Positions 24,054 through 32,725 of a stretch of 32,822 bases of DNA are shown here, in pieces (within the stretch, counting starts at the first letter, position 1; every line of letters starts with the position of its first letter). The notes below the pieces were generated by a model, which was not told where the DNA came from, did no database searches, and saw nothing but the letters and a program-made list of their open reading frames with translations. Source of the DNA: UMGS946 sp048421225 (GTDB lineage: Bacteria; Bacillota; Clostridia; Christensenellales; CAG-138); NCBI GenBank assembly GCA_048421225.1, contig DBFNRV010000025.1:1-32822 (forward strand), given 5' to 3'. The position numbers and the translations under genes were made by a program.

Positions 24054-26123
24054 ATGGATAATAATTATAACATACCAAACGGCCTGGTAGATGAAAAATC
24101 CCCATACCTGCTTCAGCATGCGTATAATCCCGTAAAGTGGTATCCGTGGGGCAGCGAGGCGTTTGAAAGGGCAAGGCAGTATGACAAGCCCGTGTTTTTG
24201 TCAATCGGGTACAGCACCTGCCACTGGTGTCACGTAATGGCCCATGAGTCCTTTGAGGACGTAGAAGTTGCGAAGCTGCTCAACGAATACTTTATATGCG
24301 TCAAGGTTGATCGTGAGGAACGGCCCGACGTAGATTCCGTATACATGAGCGTATGCCAGGCGGTTACGGGGTCGGGAGGATGGCCGCTTACGATAATAAT
24401 GAACGCTGATCAAAAGCCGTTTTTCGCGGGCACTTACATACCAAAAAGAAGTAAATACGGAGTTCCGGGCCTGATGGAGCTTTTGCCGGCCATTTGGGAG
24501 CGCTGGACGCATAACAGGGACGGCCTGGCATCAATAGGAGATGAAATATGCGCCTATTTAAACCAAAGGCAGAGCTTACAGGATGGAAACGGTAATGAGG
24601 ATCCCATAATGCTTGTCAAGTCGGCCTACAAGCAGCTCGATGCCATATTTGATCAAAAAAACGGCGGTTTTGGCGGGGCGCCGAAGTTTCCAACGCCGCA
24701 TCAACTGCTATTCCTGATAAAATATTATCAGCTTGAAATGGATGGCCGCGCGCTTGAAATGGCCGAAAAAACGCTTGAGCAGATGTACCGCGGAGGCATA
24801 TTTGACCACATAGGCGGCGGATTTTCACGTTACTCAACCGATTCGCGCTGGCTTGTGCCGCACTTTGAAAAAATGCTTTACGATAACGCGCTGCTGGGAC
24901 TTGCATATTCCGAAACCTATGCGATAACAAACGATGGATTTTACAGGGATGTCGCGTGCCGTACATTTGATTATGTTTTAAGGGAATTGACCGACGGCGA
25001 GGGCGGCTTTTACTGCGCTCAGGATGCCGACAGCGAGGGGAGCGAGGGCAAATACTACCTTTTTACCCCAGGCGAAATTAAGGAAGCGCTTGGAAATGGC
25101 GGCGGGGAAAGGTTCTGCACACGATATGGCATAACCGGCAGGGGCGGCTTTGAGGGAAAGTCGATACCAAACCTGCTGGATCAGCCTGATTACCGCACGC
25201 GGCATGGCGATATGGACGAGCTTATCAAGGCGCTGTATGATTACCGGCTTAAGAGAACCAGCCTTCATAAGGACGATAAGGAGCTGGCCTCTTGGAACGC
25301 GCTTATGATAGCGTCACTTGCGCGTTCGTCCGCGCTGATCGATAAGGAAAATTACCTCAGTGCGGCAAAGGCGGCTCAGGCCATGTTTGAAAAGCGCTTT
25401 GTCACGGATGAAGGCAATCTGCGCCTAAGGTGGAGGGACGGCGAGGCGGCATATGACGGCCATTTGGACGACTATGCATTTTATGCCTGGGCGCTATTGG
25501 AGCTTTATCGCGCGACCTATGATGTAAAATATTTGGCAAGGGCTGTAAGCATATCTAAAATTATGGTCTCACAGTTTTATGATGGCGTCGGCAGCGGCTT
25601 TTATCTATACGCCAAAGGCGCCGAACAGCTTATCAGCAGGCCGAAGGAGACGTATGACGGGGCAATGCCCTCGGGGAATTCCGTAGCGGCGCTGGCGCTA
25701 AACAGGCTGTGGAGGCTTACGGGGGATAGCGAATGGCTAAATATATCCCAGGCGCATATGAGCTATTTATATGGCGCCATGAGCGATTATCCGGCTGGAA
25801 ATACCTTTGCCCTGCTTGCGGCTATGGAGATTTCATATCCGTCGTGGGATCTGCTCTGCGCCTGTGCACAGGGAGGCGCCACTGATGATTTAAGGGGGGT
25901 GTTAAAGACGGCTACGCCAAATATAAACGTAATCGTAAAAAGCCCGCTCAATGAAAAGGAGCTTAAAGCCGTGGCGCCATATACCGCAAACTATCCACTG
26001 CCCGAAAAGGGAGAGCGGAATACATATTACCTGTGCGAGGGCGGAGAGTGCAGGCCGCCCTGCGGCATTGAAATGCTTGCCGACATATTGAACGATAGAA
26101 AAAAGGCCGAAACAATGGCGTAA
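24054..26123 (+). CDS. YyaL / DUF255 thioredoxin-fold protein
   Basis: 689 residues, the usual length of this family (B. subtilis YyaL, mammalian SPATA20). Residues 1-160 form a thioredoxin-like domain with the active-site CHWC at 56-59 (STCHWCHVMAHESFED) and the family signatures SPYLLQHAYNPVKWYPWG and GGWPLTIIMN. The rest is an alpha/alpha-barrel of the glycosidase / epimerase type (GGIFDHIGGGFSRYSTD, HFEKMLYDNA, LHKDDKELASWNALMIASLA). No signal peptide, so cytoplasmic. The biochemical role is not established; a redox or carbohydrate function is often assumed. ATG follows GAGGAGG. A good terminator follows, and a TATAAT lies at 23962-23967 upstream, so it is probably monocistronic. Confidence 0.92.
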   Translation: MDNNYNIPNGLVDEKSPYLLQHAYNPVKWYPWGSEAFERARQYDKPVFLSIGYSTCHWCHVMAHESFEDVEVAKLLNEYFICVKVDREERPDVDSVYMSVCQAVTGSGGWPLTIIMNADQKPFFAGTYIPKRSKYGVPGLMELLPAIWERWTHNRDGLASIGDEICAYLNQRQSLQDGNGNEDPIMLVKSAYKQLDAIFDQKNGGFGGAPKFPTPHQLLFLIKYYQLEMDGRALEMAEKTLEQMYRGGIFDHIGGGFSRYSTDSRWLVPHFEKMLYDNALLGLAYSETYAITNDGFYRDVACRTFDYVLRELTDGEGGFYCAQDADSEGSEGKYYLFTPGEIKEALGNGGGERFCTRYGITGRGGFEGKSIPNLLDQPDYRTRHGDMDELIKALYDYRLKRTSLHKDDKELASWNALMIASLARSSALIDKENYLSAAKAAQAMFEKRFVTDEGNLRLRWRDGEAAYDGHLDDYAFYAWALLELYRATYDVKYLARAVSISKIMVSQFYDGVGSGFYLYAKGAEQLISRPKETYDGAMPSGNSVAALALNRLWRLTGDSEWLNISQAHMSYLYGAMSDYPAGNTFALLAAMEISYPSWDLLCACAQGGATDDLRGVLKTATPNINVIVKSPLNEKELKAVAPYTANYPLPEKGERNTYYLCEGGECRPPCGIEMLADILNDRKKAETMA

Positions 26124-26163
26124 AGCTAAAGCCGTATCCGGCAGGCCGGTGCGATTAGGTGAA

Positions 26164-26198
26164 GGCGGCATAGCCAAGGGGCTGGTCGCCGCTTTTTT
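26164..26198 (+). terminator. Terminator of the YyaL gene
   Basis: GCGGC (26165-26169) pairs with GCCGC (26188-26192), with an inner AGCC / GGCT pair, followed by six T residues. Confidence 0.75.
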
Positions 26199-26225
26199 GA
26201 CTGTAAATTGCCCATATGAAGGCGG

Positions 26226-26290
26226 TTCTACCATCCATAGAGTAATTCTACCGGACATACTTTGCTTTTTGGCTCCATTGAATGTAGAAT
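26226..26290 (+). promoter_or_regulatory. Promoter and candidate operator of the XRE regulator
   Basis: TTGCTT (26262-26267), 17 nt, TAGAAT (26285-26290). The 7-mer ATTCTAC or its complement occurs at 26245-26251 and 26284-26290 (overlapping the -10), and a shortened copy TTCTACC at 26226-26232. The pattern suggests autoregulation. Confidence 0.45.
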
Positions 26291-26334
26291 CAGCACATAA
26301 AGGACTATGATCCGCAAGGGAGGTAGGTAGATAT

Positions 26335-27093
26335 ATGGACGCCGCAAAAATTGGTATGTTTATCGCAGCTTTAAGAAAGAGCGGGGGGATGACCCAGCAG
26401 GAGGTTGCGCAAAGCCTTGGAATCACGGATAAGACCGTAAGCAAATGGGAAACCGGAAACGGCTATCCAGACATAACGATGATTCCTGCGCTTGCTGAAT
26501 TATTTGGGGTTACGACCGATGAAATACTTCAGGGAGAGCGAATAATAAAGGGTAAGGATAAGGATGGCAGGGCAAGCGCGGAAAACGAAAGGCAAAGGGC
26601 TTACTTGCTGAATTCAGCCAGGTGCAGGGTGAATAACCGGATTTTATGCAGCCTTGGGGTCAGCCTTGGCTCGGTCGTAATGCTGTATTTGCTTGGCAGC
26701 AGTACATTTTATGCATCCATATGCTGCGGGGTATCCTTGCTTTTATGCATTGTGAGCACGGTAATAGCCCTGTCGGCGCTTTCAAAGGCCAGATCTATAA
26801 GCGGCGACAGGGAGATAGGCAGGGCGGTGCCGGCGGCAGTGGAGGCTTTTCGTAAATCCGTGGTAAAGCGTATGCGCCTTGCCTTTGCGGGTATTGCTTA
26901 TCCTCTGGCGCTCAGCCTGATAATATGGTTCGTTTCAGGAGCATCGGGCGGGATGATCACAGCGTTTGAGCTGTACAATCCATCATATGGCCTGATTGCG
27001 GCCGCAGTTGCAATACTGACGTTTTGCTTAAGCAGGGGCATACTTAACACAGCGTTAAACCATGAGGAGCATATAAGGATTCAAACGCTTTAA
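26335..27093 (+). CDS. XRE-family regulator with C-terminal membrane helices
   Basis: 252 residues. Residues 5-65 form a Cro/C1-type helix-turn-helix (MTQQEVAQSLGITDKTVSKWE, then PDITMIPALAELFGVTTDEIL). A charged linker (66-95) leads to about four hydrophobic segments (about 103-118, 121-146, 183-202, 217-237), so the DNA-binding domain is probably tethered to the membrane. Such proteins are common in Firmicutes and often respond to envelope signals; the ligand here is unknown. ATG follows GGGAGGTAGG. The promoter carries repeated ATTCTAC/GTAGAAT motifs. It converges with lysS, and a long hairpin separates them. Confidence 0.87.
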   Translation: MDAAKIGMFIAALRKSGGMTQQEVAQSLGITDKTVSKWETGNGYPDITMIPALAELFGVTTDEILQGERIIKGKDKDGRASAENERQRAYLLNSARCRVNNRILCSLGVSLGSVVMLYLLGSSTFYASICCGVSLLLCIVSTVIALSALSKARSISGDREIGRAVPAAVEAFRKSVVKRMRLAFAGIAYPLALSLIIWFVSGASGGMITAFELYNPSYGLIAAAVAILTFCLSRGILNTALNHEEHIRIQTL

Positions 27094-27113
27094 GTTTACG
27101 GGATGCATATACT

Positions 27114-27160
27114 AAAGGGGCTGAGCAAAGGCGGACATTAAGCCCTTGCTCAACCCCTTT
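27114..27160. terminator. Bidirectional terminator between the XRE gene and lysS
   Basis: A long stem pairs AAAGGGG-TGAGCAA with TTGCTCA-CCCCTTT, with paired single-base mismatches. A-rich and T-rich ends on both sides fit use by both converging transcription units. Confidence 0.75.
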
Positions 27161-27248
27161 ATATGTTACTGCCGCCCGACAGCCGGTTTTGAAATCAATA
27201 GTTAATCTAGTCAACCCGCCCGCCCAATAAAACGGGGAGCGGTATGCA

Positions 27249-28742
27249 TCAGTTGGGCCGCATCGTGGGGAACAGCAGCACGTCCCTTATTGTGGAAGCG
27301 CCTGTCAAAAGCATCACGAGGCGGTCCATGCCAATGCCTATTCCGCCGGTTGGCGGCATTCCATATTCAAGCGAAAGGCAGAAATCCTCATCGATCATCA
27401 TCGCTTCATCGTCGCCCTTGGCGCGCTCCATTGCCTGCTGCATAAACCGCTGGCGCTGGTCAATGGGATCGTTAAGCTCTGAAAACGCGTTTGCGTATTC
27501 GCTGCCGCATATAAACAGCTCAAAGCGTTCGGTGATTCCGGGGGCGCCCGGCTTACGCTTGGCAAGCGGCGATATCTCGACCGGATAATCTATTATAAAT
27601 GTTGGGGATATAAGCTTATCCTCGACAAACTGGTCGAACGCCGCGGCAAGAAGCCTGCCCTTGACGGGGGATACGCCCTCCATGTTAAGCCGAATGCTCT
27701 TTGCAAGCTCAACCGCTTCGCCGTCGTCCACGCAGGCGCAAAAATCAGCTCCAGTGTGGCGCTTTACCGCTTCGTTCATGCTAAGCCTTTCAAATGCCGG
27801 CTCCAAATCGATTTCATGGCCGCAGTAATCGAGCCTGCATGAGCCTAGAACCTTTTGCGCTAGGCGCCTGATAAGCCCTTCGGCCAGCTCCATCATGCCG
27901 TTATAGTCGGTATACGCCTGATACAGCTCAAGCATGGTGAATTCGGGGTTATGGGTGGCGTCCATGCCCTCGTTGCGAAAGTTTCTCCCTATCTCGTATA
28001 CCCGTTCCATGCCGCCGACTATAAGCATCTTAAGCCGCAGCTCCAGGGCGATCCTGAGGTACATGTCTATATCCAGGGAGTTATGGTGCGTAATGAACGG
28101 CCTGGCCGACGCGCCGCTCGCCGTTGTGTTCAACACTGGAGTTTCAACCTCCAAAAAACCCAGTTCGTCTAGATAACGCCGCGTTTCGCTGAGGATCATG
28201 CTCCGCTTTATAAACGTATCGCGCACCTCCGGGTTAACTATAAGGTCCAGATACCTCTGGCGCGACCTTAGCTCGGGGTCCTTGAGGCCGTGAAACTTTT
28301 CCGGAAGCGGGCGCAGCGATTTACACAGCAGCGTTACCGATTCAGCGTTTACTGAAACCTCTCCTGTGCGGGTTTTAAACACCCTGCCGGTTACTCCGGC
28401 AATATCGCCTATATCATAGGTCTTAAATCTGGCATACTCATCCTCGCCTATGGAATCGCGGCGGACATATGCCTGAACGGCGCCGCTCTTATCGAGAATA
28501 TTGATAAAGGCGGCCTTGCCCATAATCCGTTTTGACATTATGCGCCCCGCCACGCTTACTGATGAATTTTCAAGCGCTTCAAAGCCGTCGATGATATCGC
28601 GGCTATGGTGGCTTATCCCATAGCTCATTATTTCAAAGGGATCCCTTCCCTCCGACCGCAGCGTTTCAAGCTTGTCGCGCCTTACTTTGAGCAGCTCGGA
28701 AAGCTCCTCATTTGTTATTTCGTTGCTTCTGTTATCCTCCAT
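27249..28742 (-). CDS. lysS: Lysyl-tRNA synthetase (class II)
   Basis: 497 residues, the normal length. It charges tRNA-Lys with lysine using ATP. An N-terminal OB-fold anticodon-binding domain (about 60-150) is followed by the class II core: motif 1 around RYLDLIVNPEVRDTF, motif 2 FRNEGMDATHNPEFTMLE, and motif 3 GGIGIGMDRLVMLL, then FPTMRPN at the C-terminus. The lysine-specific residues SEYANAFSELNDP are present. ATG follows CAGGGGA. It lies 29 nt downstream of greA and should be co-transcribed with it, as in many Clostridia. Nothing is unusual in the frame. Confidence 0.97.
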   Translation of the reverse strand: MEDNRSNEITNEELSELLKVRRDKLETLRSEGRDPFEIMSYGISHHSRDIIDGFEALENSSVSVAGRIMSKRIMGKAAFINILDKSGAVQAYVRRDSIGEDEYARFKTYDIGDIAGVTGRVFKTRTGEVSVNAESVTLLCKSLRPLPEKFHGLKDPELRSRQRYLDLIVNPEVRDTFIKRSMILSETRRYLDELGFLEVETPVLNTTASGASARPFITHHNSLDIDMYLRIALELRLKMLIVGGMERVYEIGRNFRNEGMDATHNPEFTMLELYQAYTDYNGMMELAEGLIRRLAQKVLGSCRLDYCGHEIDLEPAFERLSMNEAVKRHTGADFCACVDDGEAVELAKSIRLNMEGVSPVKGRLLAAAFDQFVEDKLISPTFIIDYPVEISPLAKRKPGAPGITERFELFICGSEYANAFSELNDPIDQRQRFMQQAMERAKGDDEAMMIDEDFCLSLEYGMPPTGGIGIGMDRLVMLLTGASTIRDVLLFPTMRPN

Positions 28743-28771
28743 AATTCCCCTGCTTTCGTAGCTTTTGAAGT

Positions 28772-29257
28772 CTATCTTCTCTTTTCGGTTTTACCTATGC
28801 TCAATATCCTCAGTGAAATAACGCCGCCCGGGGTTTCTACGCCCACGGTTTCCCCAACCGTATGCCCGACGAGGCCCTTTCCTATGGGCGACGCGTCGGA
28901 TATAAACCCCTTCATGGGGTCGGATTCCATAGTGCCCACGATATGGTATTCAAAATCACGCGAGAGCTTTTCGTTATGCACGCTTACAGTGGTGCCCACG
29001 CTGACGACGTCGGTGGTGACGCTAGCCTCGTCTATTATAACAACGTTCCTTAGTTTGGATTCAAGCTCGGCAATCTCTATCTCGTTTCTTTCCTGGGCTT
29101 CTTTAGCGGCGTCATATTCCGCGTTTTCACTCAGATCGCCATGTGAACGCGCCTCCTGCAGCTCCTCCGCAATCTCCCTGCGGCGCACGTTTTTAAGAAA
29201 CTCGAGCCTGGATTCAAGTTGTTTCAGTCCGTCTGGCGTGAGCCTGATCTCTTCCAT
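28772..29257 (-). CDS. greA: Transcription elongation factor GreA
   Basis: 161 residues. It enters the RNA polymerase secondary channel and stimulates cleavage of backtracked RNA. The N-terminal coiled coil (about 1-75) carries the acidic tip in HGDLSENAEYDAAKEAQ, and the C-terminal FKBP-like domain ends SPIGKGLVGHTVGETV and ISLRILSIGK. ATG follows GGAGG by 9 nt. The gene has its own perfect consensus promoter and is followed by lysS. A short upstream frame with a strong ribosome binding site overlaps its start (see 29214-29330). Confidence 0.96.
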   Translation of the reverse strand: MEEIRLTPDGLKQLESRLEFLKNVRRREIAEELQEARSHGDLSENAEYDAAKEAQERNEIEIAELESKLRNVVIIDEASVTTDVVSVGTTVSVHNEKLSRDFEYHIVGTMESDPMKGFISDASPIGKGLVGHTVGETVGVETPGGVISLRILSIGKTEKRR

Positions 29258-29330
29258 CTATGTAATCCTCCTTATGGATGTTATGCTCTGGATAGAATAA
29301 ATACCGGGGCGCCCAGCGGCATGCCGCCAT
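29214..29330 (-). CDS. Possible 38-codon upstream ORF overlapping the greA start
   Basis: An ATG at 29330, 4 nt after GGAGG, opens a 38-codon frame (start MAACRWAPRYLFYPEH, end ARRTETT) that closes at 29214, 44 nt inside greA in another frame. It lies within the greA transcript predicted from the 29362 promoter. Its 5' end overlaps the palindrome GCGGCATGCCGC (29316-29327). The composition gives no sign of a conserved protein. It may be a regulatory leader or chance. Confidence 0.25.
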   Translation of the reverse strand: MAACRWAPRYLFYPEHNIHKEDYIDGRDQAHARRTETT

Positions 29331-29361
29331 GCGTCCTCCGGATGCTTTTTCAAGTAAAGCT

Positions 29362-29390
29362 ATTATATGTAACAGCGATGCCCGTGTCAA
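29362..29390 (-). promoter_or_regulatory. Consensus promoter of greA-lysS
   Basis: Minus-strand TTGACA (29390-29385), exactly 17 nt, TATAAT (29367-29362). Both hexamers are perfect, giving a leader of about 100 nt before greA. Confidence 0.85.
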
Positions 29391-29450
29391 GGAAAACGGC
29401 GATTATAGCGCCAAACGTTTGCGCCCAGGCCAGGATTTAGGCTTATTATA

Positions 29451-30404
29451 TCATGACGCTGTGCGGCTTAGGAGAACCCGTTCAAGCTCCCCGATGCTTG
29501 AACAGGCGTTTACCATCCTCCTCAGCTCGGGCGCGCCGCGCATTCCCTTGATATACCATACAATATGCTTTCTCAGCTGTATTATGCTGCGCTCTCCCTT
29601 AATATCCACATGCCGTTTCGCATGTCTTATCGCTACATGTATTCTCTCCTCAGGCGTGGGTGGAGTATACGGCTTTTTTAAAAGCCCTGACTTTATTTCT
29701 TCAAATATAAATGGGTTGCCTAAAGCTCCGCGCGCCACCATTATGCCGTCGCACCCCGTTAATTCGCGCATCATCAAAGCGTCCTGCGCATAAAACACAT
29801 CCCCGTTCCCGATTACCGGTATATTTACGGCCCCTTTGACTGAAGCTACTATATCCCAATCGGCCTTTCCCGAGTACATCTGCTCACGGGTCCTGCCGTG
29901 GATGGTAAGCGCGTACGCGCCGCTTTGCTCAGCCATTTTGGCAAATTCCACGGCGTTTATGGAATCGTTATCCCATCCCTTTCTAAATTTCACGGTTATT
30001 GGCACATCAGCCGCGCGCCTAACGCTGTCGATAATTTTGGCGGCCAGCAGGGGTTGGCGCATCAGTGCGCAGCCCTCGCCGTTTTTAACTATTTTGTGTG
30101 CGGGACAGCCCATATTTAAGTCTATCAGGGCGATTCGACCGCGGTATTCGCTGCACACGGCTTTCGCCATGGCCGCCATTATTCCAGGATCGCTTCCAAA
30201 AAGCTGAATTCCACACGGCGTTTCAAGATCGGAGAGCGCCAGGAGGTCGCGGGTGTTTTTACTATCGTAAAGCAGCCCCTTTGCGCTTATCATTTCGGTA
30301 TAAGTAAAGTCAGCCCCAAACCCGACGCAGAGTTCACGAAAAGGCAGGTCTGTAATGCCTGCCATCGGAGCCAGCAATATGGGGAACCGGTTAAAATCTA
30401 GCAT
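29451..30404 (-). CDS. dusB: tRNA-dihydrouridine synthase (DusB type)
   Basis: 317 residues. An FMN enzyme that reduces uridine to dihydrouridine in tRNA. TIM-barrel motifs are in order: LAPMAGITDLPFR, LNMGCPAHK with catalytic Cys100, KFRKGWDND, TIHGRTREQMYSGKADW, IPVIGNGDV and DGIMVARGALGNPFIF; the C-terminal helical domain has LRKHIVWYIKGM. The start at 30404 gives the usual N-terminus, but no ribosome binding site precedes it, which is unusual here. It lies upstream of greA on the same strand with 193 nt between them, and greA has a separate promoter, so they are neighbours rather than a strict operon. A 14-bp palindrome (CGTTTTGCAAAACG, 30442-30455) lies upstream. Confidence 0.93.
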   Translation of the reverse strand: MLDFNRFPILLAPMAGITDLPFRELCVGFGADFTYTEMISAKGLLYDSKNTRDLLALSDLETPCGIQLFGSDPGIMAAMAKAVCSEYRGRIALIDLNMGCPAHKIVKNGEGCALMRQPLLAAKIIDSVRRAADVPITVKFRKGWDNDSINAVEFAKMAEQSGAYALTIHGRTREQMYSGKADWDIVASVKGAVNIPVIGNGDVFYAQDALMMRELTGCDGIMVARGALGNPFIFEEIKSGLLKKPYTPPTPEERIHVAIRHAKRHVDIKGERSIIQLRKHIVWYIKGMRGAPELRRMVNACSSIGELERVLLSRTAS

Positions 30405-30479
30405 TGTATATACTGCGTGTTGTCGTTTTCTTGATCAACCCCGTTTTGCAAAACGCTTTATAACGGTTTGCGTAGAGCG

Positions 30480-31088
30480 TTAATCATTAGCCGCGCCGCC
30501 CTCGTACTCTTCCCCGAGCATGCTCATATCAGGGGTTGGCTTTTCTTCAACCGGAGGGTTCTCCTCAATGGTCTTGCTTCCGGTAACGAGCCAGCGGTCT
30601 TCGATATACTCAAGCGTGAATTCATATCTGGCGTCAACCCATTTGGGCGGGTCCGCCTTGCCGTCGCCGCTCTCCTTACTTGTGCCTGATATAGAAGGAA
30701 TTCTTTCCAGTACGGTCATAGACCCCTTATTCGACCATGGCAGTACAAATACGCTTTCAACTGACAGGCGATAGTCGTAATTTGTAATTGTCCAGGACTC
30801 ATAGGGATTCCCTCCGAGCGGCTCTTCCTGTGCGTTATAGTTCAACAGCGCATCCTGCTTTAGGTAATCTTCAGTAAAAAACTTTGTGAGTTCCAGCTTG
30901 GGCCCATTTTGCAGTATGCATTCGGCGCGAAGCTCCATGCCCTCCGTTACGACTATGTACATGTTACTTATATAAAGTGCGGTAATCGTAATTCCAACGG
31001 CAAGCGTAGCGACAAATACAAGTATCAGCGCGCACTTGAGAAAGTACCACACGCTGCGCCTGGCTAAAACATATTTGTTTCTGGGCAT
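30480..31088 (-). CDS. Membrane-anchored protein of unknown function
   Basis: 202 residues. A basic N-terminus (PRNKYVLARR) precedes one hydrophobic helix at about 17-42; the rest is outside the cell. The mature part shows short strands ending YEFTLEYIEDRWLVTGSKTIEE, a pattern that recalls NTF2-like folds, but no family is assigned. The C-terminal tail is Pro/Glu-rich (ENPPVEEKPTPD). The start is ATG 31088, 5 nt after AAGGAGG; a longer reading from 31214 would add 42 residues upstream of that site and is rejected. It has its own promoter and follows cwlD by about 130 nt. A role near the envelope or the spore is possible by context only. Confidence 0.78.
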   Translation of the reverse strand: MPRNKYVLARRSVWYFLKCALILVFVATLAVGITITALYISNMYIVVTEGMELRAECILQNGPKLELTKFFTEDYLKQDALLNYNAQEEPLGGNPYESWTITNYDYRLSVESVFVLPWSNKGSMTVLERIPSISGTSKESGDGKADPPKWVDARYEFTLEYIEDRWLVTGSKTIEENPPVEEKPTPDMSMLGEEYEGGAAND

Positions 31089-31161
31089 ATACGCCTCCTT
31101 AAGTTCATGGGATGGAACGCGGCTGCACGATCCAGGCAAAGACGCCGCAAATCCTTGCGTT

Positions 31162-31190
31162 ATAATAACATATTGAGATGTGTGTTGCAA
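31162..31190 (-). promoter_or_regulatory. Promoter of the unknown membrane-anchored protein
   Basis: Minus-strand TTGCAA (31190-31185), 17-nt spacer, TATTAT (31167-31162), about 75 nt before the start codon. Confidence 0.5.
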
Positions 31191-31220
31191 CAAGACGGGG
31201 TGCGAGCGCATCAATGAGGT

Positions 31221-31916
31221 TTATTCCCATTCCCAGCCGAAATAATCGCATATTCCATCCGCAATCGCGGTTGCTAGCGTCCTATGGTAGTCGCTGCTTT
31301 GCAGAAGCAGTTCTTCGTCGGGATTTGTTATGAACCCGCATTCTACGAGAACGGCGGGCATTGGGGCGGTGCTTAGGACATACAGGCTGTCGCTGCTGAT
31401 CTGGCGCGTACCGCGCGTAATCTCGTTCATTTGGTCCTGGATCCGCGAAGCAAACGCCTTTGACACGCGGGAGCCCTCCTGATAGAATACCTGGGGCCCC
31501 CATACCGAGCTGTCGTCAGGAAACGCGTTCATGTGTATGCTTACAAGGGCCGCGCAGCCGCTGCCGTTAATCAGCGTTCGGCGCTGGGCCATATCCTCTT
31601 CCTTTGTATCTCCTATTGCCCCATATCCGGCGCGCGTCATCTTTGTGGGAATGCCGCGCGCGTTTAACTCATCAGCAAGCGCCTGGGCCATTCTTAAGTT
31701 CATGTCCGATTCAAGCGCCCCCGTATTTGGAGCTATGGCGCCTGGGTCCGCTCCCCCGTGTCCAGGGTCGATTATAACCCCATTGGCCAGGTCGAATTCG
31801 CCGCCCGATCCTGAGGTTTCGTTTATTATGAGAACCGCCGCCATCACGAGCGCGGCTGCAAGCAGGATTATTCCTACGATAAATAGTGATTTAGCGTAGT
31901 ATGCCTTTTTGTTCAA
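31221..31916 (-). CDS. cwlD: N-acetylmuramoyl-L-alanine amidase, CwlD-like
   Basis: 231 residues. One N-terminal helix (about 10-31) is a signal or anchor, then an Amidase_3 domain. This family is a zinc enzyme that removes the peptide from muramic acid. All zinc and catalytic residues are visible: His53 (DPGHGG), Glu69 (ALESDMNLRMA), His128 (SIHMNAF) and Glu192 (VLVECGFITN). The short single-domain form with an N-terminal helix is typical of CwlD, which makes muramic lactam in the spore cortex and is needed for germination. It starts with TTG, 5 nt after AAAGGAG. A general autolysin remains possible, but length and layout favour CwlD. Confidence 0.88.
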   Translation of the reverse strand: MNKKAYYAKSLFIVGIILLAAALVMAAVLIINETSGSGGEFDLANGVIIDPGHGGADPGAIAPNTGALESDMNLRMAQALADELNARGIPTKMTRAGYGAIGDTKEEDMAQRRTLINGSGCAALVSIHMNAFPDDSSVWGPQVFYQEGSRVSKAFASRIQDQMNEITRGTRQISSDSLYVLSTAPMPAVLVECGFITNPDEELLLQSSDYHRTLATAIADGICDYFGWEWE

Positions 31917-32128
31917 TTTGGCTCCTTTCCTGGAGTCAGGCGGTAGTTTGACGCTTCCCTAACGGACCGACATCAGCGCAATCCTTCCCCAATACGTAAT
32001 ATAACATGATTATTATATCATGGATTTTTCCCATGCGTTTTAGAAAATGCACTCCAAATCTACAAAATTTTAGAATAGACTTTTCCGGTACACGGTAATG
32101 GCGGTACTTAAGCGCGTTTGACCGCGAT
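31917..32128. other. Short intergenic region
   Basis: No gene or clear promoter is seen. A small hairpin CATGG / CCATG lies near 32024-32037, without a T-run on the strand of the gene upstream. Confidence 0.4.
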
Positions 32129-32668
32129 TTAAACACTGCGGCCAAACTCATAAGCCGCCTGCGGATATCCTGAATTCTCGATATCAGCGCGCACAGACAT
32201 GCCCGGGGCTAAAATATGCCCGCAGTCCTCCCACCCGAGGTATCTAAGTATAGTGCTGTAGTGGAGCTTAAGGCTATCCATCGCCCACTCGTCCGTGTCC
32301 GCGCAGGTTGCTAACAGCACGGCCTTTTTGGGAGCGCTCCTGAGCAGGGCGTTAACCGAATAAAATCTGTCTATTACGGCCTTTAACTGGGCCGATATGC
32401 CAAAATAATACAATGGGGTGACGAACGCAACCATCTCCGCTCCTGTGACGGCGGCTGCGATTTCATCCATATCATCCCTATGTACACACCCTCCGCCCTC
32501 TGTCTTTCGGCAGCCGTCGCAGCCAAGACATGGCTTTATATTCATAAATGCGGAGTCAAACCGGCGAACGCTGTGGCCCTTGTCTTGCGCTCCCAGCGCA
32601 AATCTGTCCGCCAGCATTGAAGACGTACCCCTTCTATGCGGGCTTCCGGTAATAATAACAATATCCAT
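32129..32668 (-). CDS. Iron-sulfur flavoprotein / NADPH-dependent FMN reductase
   Basis: 179 residues. A flavodoxin-like fold: the FMN phosphate loop TGSPHRRGTSSML near the N-terminus, FVTPLYYFGISAQLKAVIDRF in the middle. The motif CLGCDGCRKTEGGGC (Cys47, Cys50, Cys53, Cys61; CX2CX2CX7C) matches the compact cluster motif of the archaeal/clostridial iron-sulfur flavoprotein (Isf) family, so a 4Fe-4S cluster is likely next to FMN. Such proteins pass electrons or reduce oxygen and peroxide; the partner is unknown. The start is ATG 32668, 5 nt after GGAGG; the ATG at 32680 is part of that site. It appears to be monocistronic. Confidence 0.87.
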   Translation of the reverse strand: MDIVIITGSPHRRGTSSMLADRFALGAQDKGHSVRRFDSAFMNIKPCLGCDGCRKTEGGGCVHRDDMDEIAAAVTGAEMVAFVTPLYYFGISAQLKAVIDRFYSVNALLRSAPKKAVLLATCADTDEWAMDSLKLHYSTILRYLGWEDCGHILAPGMSVRADIENSGYPQAAYEFGRSV

Positions 32669-32697
32669 AGTTACCTCCAATCAAAACATGCCATGTG

Positions 32698-32725
32698 ACA
32701 ATAATAATTTTATCATATTTGTCAA
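32698..32725 (-). promoter_or_regulatory. Promoter of the iron-sulfur flavoprotein gene
   Basis: Minus-strand TTGACA (32725-32720), 16-nt spacer, TATTGT (32703-32698), about 30 nt before the start codon. The remaining bases to the right edge hold no recognised feature. Confidence 0.5.

Noticed and set aside
31089..31214. 42-residue extension of the unknown membrane-anchored protein
   Set aside because: AAGGAGG lies 5 nt before ATG 31088, and a promoter (31162-31190) lies inside the extension.
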